A stretch of DNA of 34,009 bases, from contig JAENRP010000130.1 of the NCBI GenBank assembly GCA_024741835.1, forward strand, positions 79,193-113,201, in the 5' to 3' direction. This document shows, one piece after another, positions 30,240 to 34,009 of the stretch. The DNA comes from Diplocarpon mali (lineage: Eukaryota; Ascomycota; Leotiomycetes; Helotiales; Drepanopezizaceae). The notes under the pieces are model-generated. The model worked only from the letters and a program-made list of their open reading frames with translations, ran no database searches and was not told the origin of the DNA. The translations under genes and the position numbers were made by a program. How positions within the stretch are numbered: the first letter of the stretch is position 1; each line of letters begins with the position of its first letter.

Positions 30240-30479
30240 TATAGCAATAAGGTTCTCTAATAGTGAACTTGATAGTAAACTAGAAGAGGGCATAAAGAAG
30301 TATAAGGTGCAAGCGACGATGTTTAGTATCTTATGTCTTGATTTATAAGAGCTCTCTAACTACGAGCTATTTAACAAGGGCTGCCACTAAGTCATATGGC
30401 AAGTCATATGACACATCATGTGTATGATGTGTCATGTGACAGATCATGTGACAAACATGTGACGGGCATTCCTGCAACA
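30240..30479 (-). repeat. Copia-2 5' LTR (240 bp)
   Basis: Plus strand starts TATAGCAATAAGG (TGT after RIP) and ends CCTGCAACA, followed by GGTGC (30480-30484). Confidence 0.95.
30403..30440. repeat. 17-bp stem hairpin of CATATG/CATGTG repeats in LTR
   Basis: GTCATATGACACATCAT pairs with ATGATGTGTCATGTGAC across GTGT, with one G-T type mismatch. More TCATGTGACA units flank it. The motif is E-box-like (CANNTG) and recurs in the other two LTRs of the family. Confidence 0.8.
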
Positions 30480-31740
30480 GGTGCTTTTAAGGACTGTAAA
30501 GCTTTTATAAAGAGTTGTGTCCCTTATTAGAAATGAAAACTTAATTATAAGGAAAATCCCTTATTCCTAACCTGGCTATTAGGCCTTTTTTATAAAGTCA
30601 GCTTTAATATTATATAAGTATTAACTACTAAGAATAGGATAATATATTTTATTTTAGCAAAGGAAGACCTATTAAGATAGCTTAAAGGATGACTTTTAAG
30701 ATCTGCTAACTCTGAATCTATTGCAAAGTTCCTTTAGGAAGATATGGTCTATTATTATAGACTTTTTAGTAGACTAACTATTAATAAAGGCTTTGAAAAT
30801 AAAGGAATAGTTGAAGCTTTCTTATGAAAATATAGTATTAAGCGGGTTTAAATCTTAATATATAACTCGAAAGCTAATAGAATGGTAGAGCAAGGATATT
30901 ATAACATTTTTAATAGCCTATCTAAAGTTACCTTTAGAGGATTTAAGAATTAGATAAAACACTTTTATAAAATACTCTTTGCTTATTAAACGATAATCTA
31001 TAAACCGATTGGAGTTATACTATTTTTCCTTATTTATAGTAGAGAGGCATAGCTCCCTCTTAAATCCTAATAGCCTATTTAGAGATTGTTTAACTATAGT
31101 TAAATTTAAAACTATTCCGATTTGCTAATAATAAGATGCTAATAACTTAAGCTCTAAGATATAGATATAGAGAAAATCATTTTACGAAAGAAATAATATA
31201 AGGAAAAAGCTAAAAAAGTATAGGCTACTTCTAAAGTACTTAAAATGCATCCTATTTAAAAAGATAATCTTATTTTAGTTTATAATATTATAAAAAGCAT
31301 TAATATATTAGTAGATATTAAACTTAACTATCGATAGCTTAGCTTATTTAAAGTTAAATCTGAGTAGAAAGAAAAAGGATACTATTCTTTTTAAGAACTT
31401 AATAGAGTCGATATTAAAGGGACCTTTGCAGCTAATTGACTAAAACGCTTTTATCGATGCAACTAGACCTTATTCCTTTTAAAAGACGAATCAGAAATTG
31501 ATACAACTTCTAAATCTTTTATAAGAACTAATAGTAATATAAGCAATTTTGAACCCTCGGACAAAGACTAAGATTTTTCTAACTTAACTTATAAGCCAGT
31601 CTTATAAGTAAAGAATATTAAAATACCTAACTAATCGCAACCCTAAGTTATTATTCTTAAAATATCTAAAGAATATAAATAGGAATATTAAACAATTTCC
31701 TAGCCTATCAATTATCCTACCTTCCTTTAATCCTTATTTT
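30480..31740 (+). pseudogene. Gypsy-D integrase, second half
   Basis: The plus-strand frame opens AFKDCKAFIKSCVPY (the Cys-X2-Cys of the zinc finger, last Cys decayed), then RIIYFILAKEDLLR, the core start, with the first Asp region lost to decay. ILIYNSKANRMVEQGYYNIF matches the conserved NSKANGxVERGH around the catalytic Glu. KPIGVILFFLIYSREA and a C-terminal domain (DIDIEKIILRKK; FKVKSE) follow. Palindrome 31587 lies in frame in the tail. The frame fades near 31735. Confidence 0.88.
31587..31609. repeat. 23-bp palindrome in Gypsy-D integrase tail
   Basis: ACTTATAAGCC, A, GTCTTATAAGT, strongly decayed. The frame reads T-Y-K-P-V-L-stop-V-K-N, from T-P-R-P-G-P-R-V. Confidence 0.72.
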
Positions 31741-32004
31741 TTACATTTTCAATAAGGTCGCCTCCTTTATTATTTAAAATATAGATCTTTTAAGATTACT
31801 TTAAATTCTTACTTGCTCTGACTTATTTTATATTTTTAATATTAGCCTTTAATTATAGCATTCCTATTACTTTCCTTAAATAATAAATAAAAAGTCCAAT
31901 TTCCTTAATATATATATAGTAAACCTATTGCAGCTTATATGCCTTTTTAATTCTTATACCCTATTAAACTCTCTTATTCATACTCCCTATTTTTCATAAG
32001 CAAT
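31741..32004. other. Unassigned stretch after Gypsy-D
   Basis: Very AT-rich. It should contain the Gypsy-D 3' LTR, but no partner copy was recognised upstream. Confidence 0.4.
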
Positions 32005-32640
32005 ATGCCTTTAAAGAACTTACAAATGGTTTTGTCTGCTATAATAGGAGATAAACAAATACTAGTTATAAACTTCTCTTAAGATAGCAGAGCTATTATA
32101 TTATTAAAGAGCTTTAAATCGACCTATATAGCCTTAGGAGATATAAAGTAATAAAAACTCCTTTTAGCTTACGCAAATGCTATTAATAACCTTTTAACCT
32201 AAGTGGCCCTTGGAATTCTCTAATTTGACGACTTCCTAACCGAAGAATTAAGACTAAAGGGAATCTCTAAAGAGGAATTCTTAGCTAATACAAATTAATA
32301 TATAACCTTAGCCGACGCTTTTAAAATAGACCGAGATAAAAGGGAAGAATCTATTCGATAACTGGATAATTTAGCCACTAATAAGAGAGGACTCCTATTT
32401 CATTCGCGCTTCTTAACAAATATTGATTCTAATAATAGAAGGCGAGTGTTATTAAAAATTCTTAAGGAAAACACTCCTACTGCCAGAGCTATTCAAATTC
32501 TCAGTTGAATGAGACTTATAGTAAGAGGCAAGCAATCGGCGAATAGGAGGTATGATTCCTTACTCTATAACCCTTTAGTACTACAAGAGGTATGATTCCT
32601 TACTCTACTATGTTTCGTAGGAGGTATGATTCCTTACGTT
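32005..32640 (+). pseudogene. Unrecognised frame, possibly 5' gag part of Element F
   Basis: It starts MPLKNLQMVLSAIIGDKQIL and stays in one frame with TAA/TAG stops, including FDDFLTEELRLKGISKEEFL and DAFKIDRDKREESI. The hydrophilic, charged composition suits a gag N-terminus, but no domain is recognised. It ends in three copies of a 20-bp repeat, which fall in different frames and disrupt it. Confidence 0.35.
32545..32638. repeat. Three 20-bp direct repeats
   Basis: GAGGTATGATTCCTTACTCT occurs at about 32547, 32587 and (last bases diverged) 32620, at spacings of about 40 and 33 bp. Confidence 0.85.
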
Positions 32641-32799
32641 ATAGCCTAAAAACCCTTTTCGATAAGAGGACTTCCTCCCTATTTAATACTTCTATAATAC
32701 CTACTATTTAATCATTTCGACTTTTCGATAGGAGGAGTGCCCTTAACTATTTAATTTATTTGATTTTAAATGCAATTCTATTTGAAATAGTAATAGCTT

Positions 32800-34009
32800 T
32801 TAATTCTAATTAAAACACTAGACCTAGAGACCTTTAACTCTTTTAAAAGAACTAGCAATAATAGTTCGATAATTTAGAGCTTTACTTTAAAAGCAAAGGC
32901 ATTGAAATAGCGATTTAAAAGATACTTATTAAATATGCGAGAATAGCCTCCTATACTCCCTCTATTGATTCGTCTACTTCTACTTTAATAGCTAATATAA
33001 CTGCTAAGGATTTACTAAATATATTAAACAAGCTTAGCCTAAGAGCCTTAGTAGATAATAACTAAGAATCCTAAAGGTAGATTTTAAATATAGAAAAGGA
33101 GAAGGAGTATAGGCTAGCCTTAGCTAAATATAAGCTTAAGATTAATAGAGGTTTAAGCGATAAAGATTAAGATTTTATTTAAATTTATAATAATATAAAG
33201 ATAAGATAGGATACTTTAAAGGTAAAATACTCTTAAACAACTGCCTTTAATACTTAATATCTACTATAGTAGATCACTTTATTTTAGTATAGAAAAGATA
33301 AAGATAGTAAGAATATAAATATAAATATAGACTTTACTTAATTTATATTATATAAAGCGAGAAGGAGAGTAAGAGCTGCAGATCTTAAGATAGCTACGAC
33401 TTTTAAAGAAACTTAGCTTTTTAATTTCCTACTTAATAGCCTCTCTTTTAAGTTTGCTATTATAAAATAATCTCTTCTTATCTAATCCAACCTTAAGATC
33501 TATAAGAAGATCGACCTCCTTCGAACTATTGAGTAAGACCTTAAAGGACGCTTTAAATCGGCAAATGCTATATTATAAGGTAATAATAAGCCTAAGAAGA
33601 GGAAGGAGCGTAGGACAAGCCCTTAAGCTTATTAGGGATACTACTTCTATAATAGTACTTATAATATTACTAATTATAAAGTTAGAAGGCAACTAATTAA
33701 TATAGTTGCTAGCTTTAATATTAAGAAGCAATCGAAGCAAAAGTTAAAAAGCAAACTGCCCTTATCCTATTAAAGGCTATAACTATTAAGGAAGGGCAAA
33801 GGAAAAGGCTATTTAGTTAAAACTTTAGTAAATACTTCTAATAATAATAGTAAGTTATCTAAACTTAAATCCACTTCTAATAATTCAAACGATAATTATA
33901 ATAAAGATGCCTACGTTTTAAAAGCCGATCTTTATAAGATCCTTAAATCCAATTAGTATAGTAATATTAGTTATATAGTATATATAATTAATAAACCTTA
34001 CTTATTTAA
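32800..34009 (+). pseudogene. Element F gag-like protein, runs off window
   Basis: One plus-strand frame reads FDNLELYFKSKGIEIAI, ITAKDLLNILNKLSLRALVD, ILNIEKEKEYRLALAKYKLK, ADLKIATTFKET and FNFLLNSLSFKFAIIK, a capsid-like pattern. YYFYNSTYNITNY (about 33639-33680) has the spacing Y-X2-Y-X3-Y-X4-Y. Each Tyr codon is one C-to-T or G-to-A step from Cys or His, suggesting a decayed zinc knuckle. A basic linker precedes it (KPKKRKERR). Stops are TAA/TAG. The family cannot be decided without the downstream pol. Confidence 0.55.

Larger units (their letters stand above)
24898..30479 (-). mobile_element. Copia-2: full-length Ty1/copia retrotransposon
   Basis: The 5582-bp element has 240-bp LTRs with TGT...ACA ends, a perfect GGTGC duplication, an iMet half-tRNA primer site and a polypurine tract (AGAGGGGTG, minus strand, 25138-25146). 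It carries one gag-pol frame from 29851 to 25391 (1487 codons) with no net frameshift, disabled only by substitutions. Copia-1 is the same family. Confidence 0.95.

Noticed and set aside
1..34009. Alternative genetic code in which TAA/TAG encode Gln
   Set aside because: Stops also replace Trp (TAG from TGG) and active-site Asp has become Asn, which recoding does not explain but RIP does. All affected genes are transposon-derived.

Overview
The window looks like a gene-poor, AT-rich retrotransposon graveyard from a filamentous ascomycete. I recognise no host gene. Almost every coding trace is a retroelement reading frame that stays in register for kilobases but carries many TAA/TAG stops, nearly all where Gln (CAA/CAG) or Trp (TGG) is expected. 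Active-site Asp codons have become Asn. This C-to-T / G-to-A damage at CpA and TpG is what repeat-induced point mutation (RIP) leaves. The species cannot be named from the sequence.

Layout. A Ty1/copia element on the minus strand (Copia-1, from before base 1 to 12720) is split by a second minus-strand copia element (Element B, 962-8558, 198-bp LTRs, target duplication ATATA). Copia-1 sits in a plus-strand Ty3/gypsy element (Gypsy-C, RT-RNase H at 12726-14499). An orphan minus-oriented LTR with a polypurine tract follows (14500-14810), then a gene-free stretch with two hairpins. Next come a 240-bp inverted duplication (15377-15615 and 18599-18840), a 75-N gap (15805-15879) and a long unrecognised minus-strand pseudogene with an AT-hook-like N-terminus (ORF E, 15976-18838). 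ORF E is split by a 518-bp terminal-repeat retrotransposon in miniature (TRIM, 16871-17388, 85-bp LTRs, duplication CTTAT).

A second gypsy element on the plus strand (Gypsy-D, about 19480-31740) follows, with gag, protease, RT, RNase H and integrase. Its integrase zinc finger is split by a full-length second copy of the copia family (Copia-2, 24898-30479, 240-bp LTRs, perfect duplication GGTGC). Copia-2 keeps one gag-pol frame of 1487 codons. The window ends in another gag-like plus-strand pseudogene (Element F).

Two observations stand out. First, a 23-bp GC-rich near-palindrome occurs 19 times in four unrelated contexts: the copia family, Gypsy-D, ORF E and untranslated DNA. Where it lies inside a reading frame it is almost always in the same codon phase, adding a T-R-G-P-G-L-G-V or T-P-R-P-G-P-R-V peptide. 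It forms 54-bp tandem arrays whose unit number differs between the two copia copies. This resembles the in-frame palindromic elements of Rickettsia, here inside fungal transposons. Second, the non-coding TRIM shares its half-tRNA(iMet) primer site, post-primer sequence and LTR terminus with Element B, which is therefore its likely autonomous partner.
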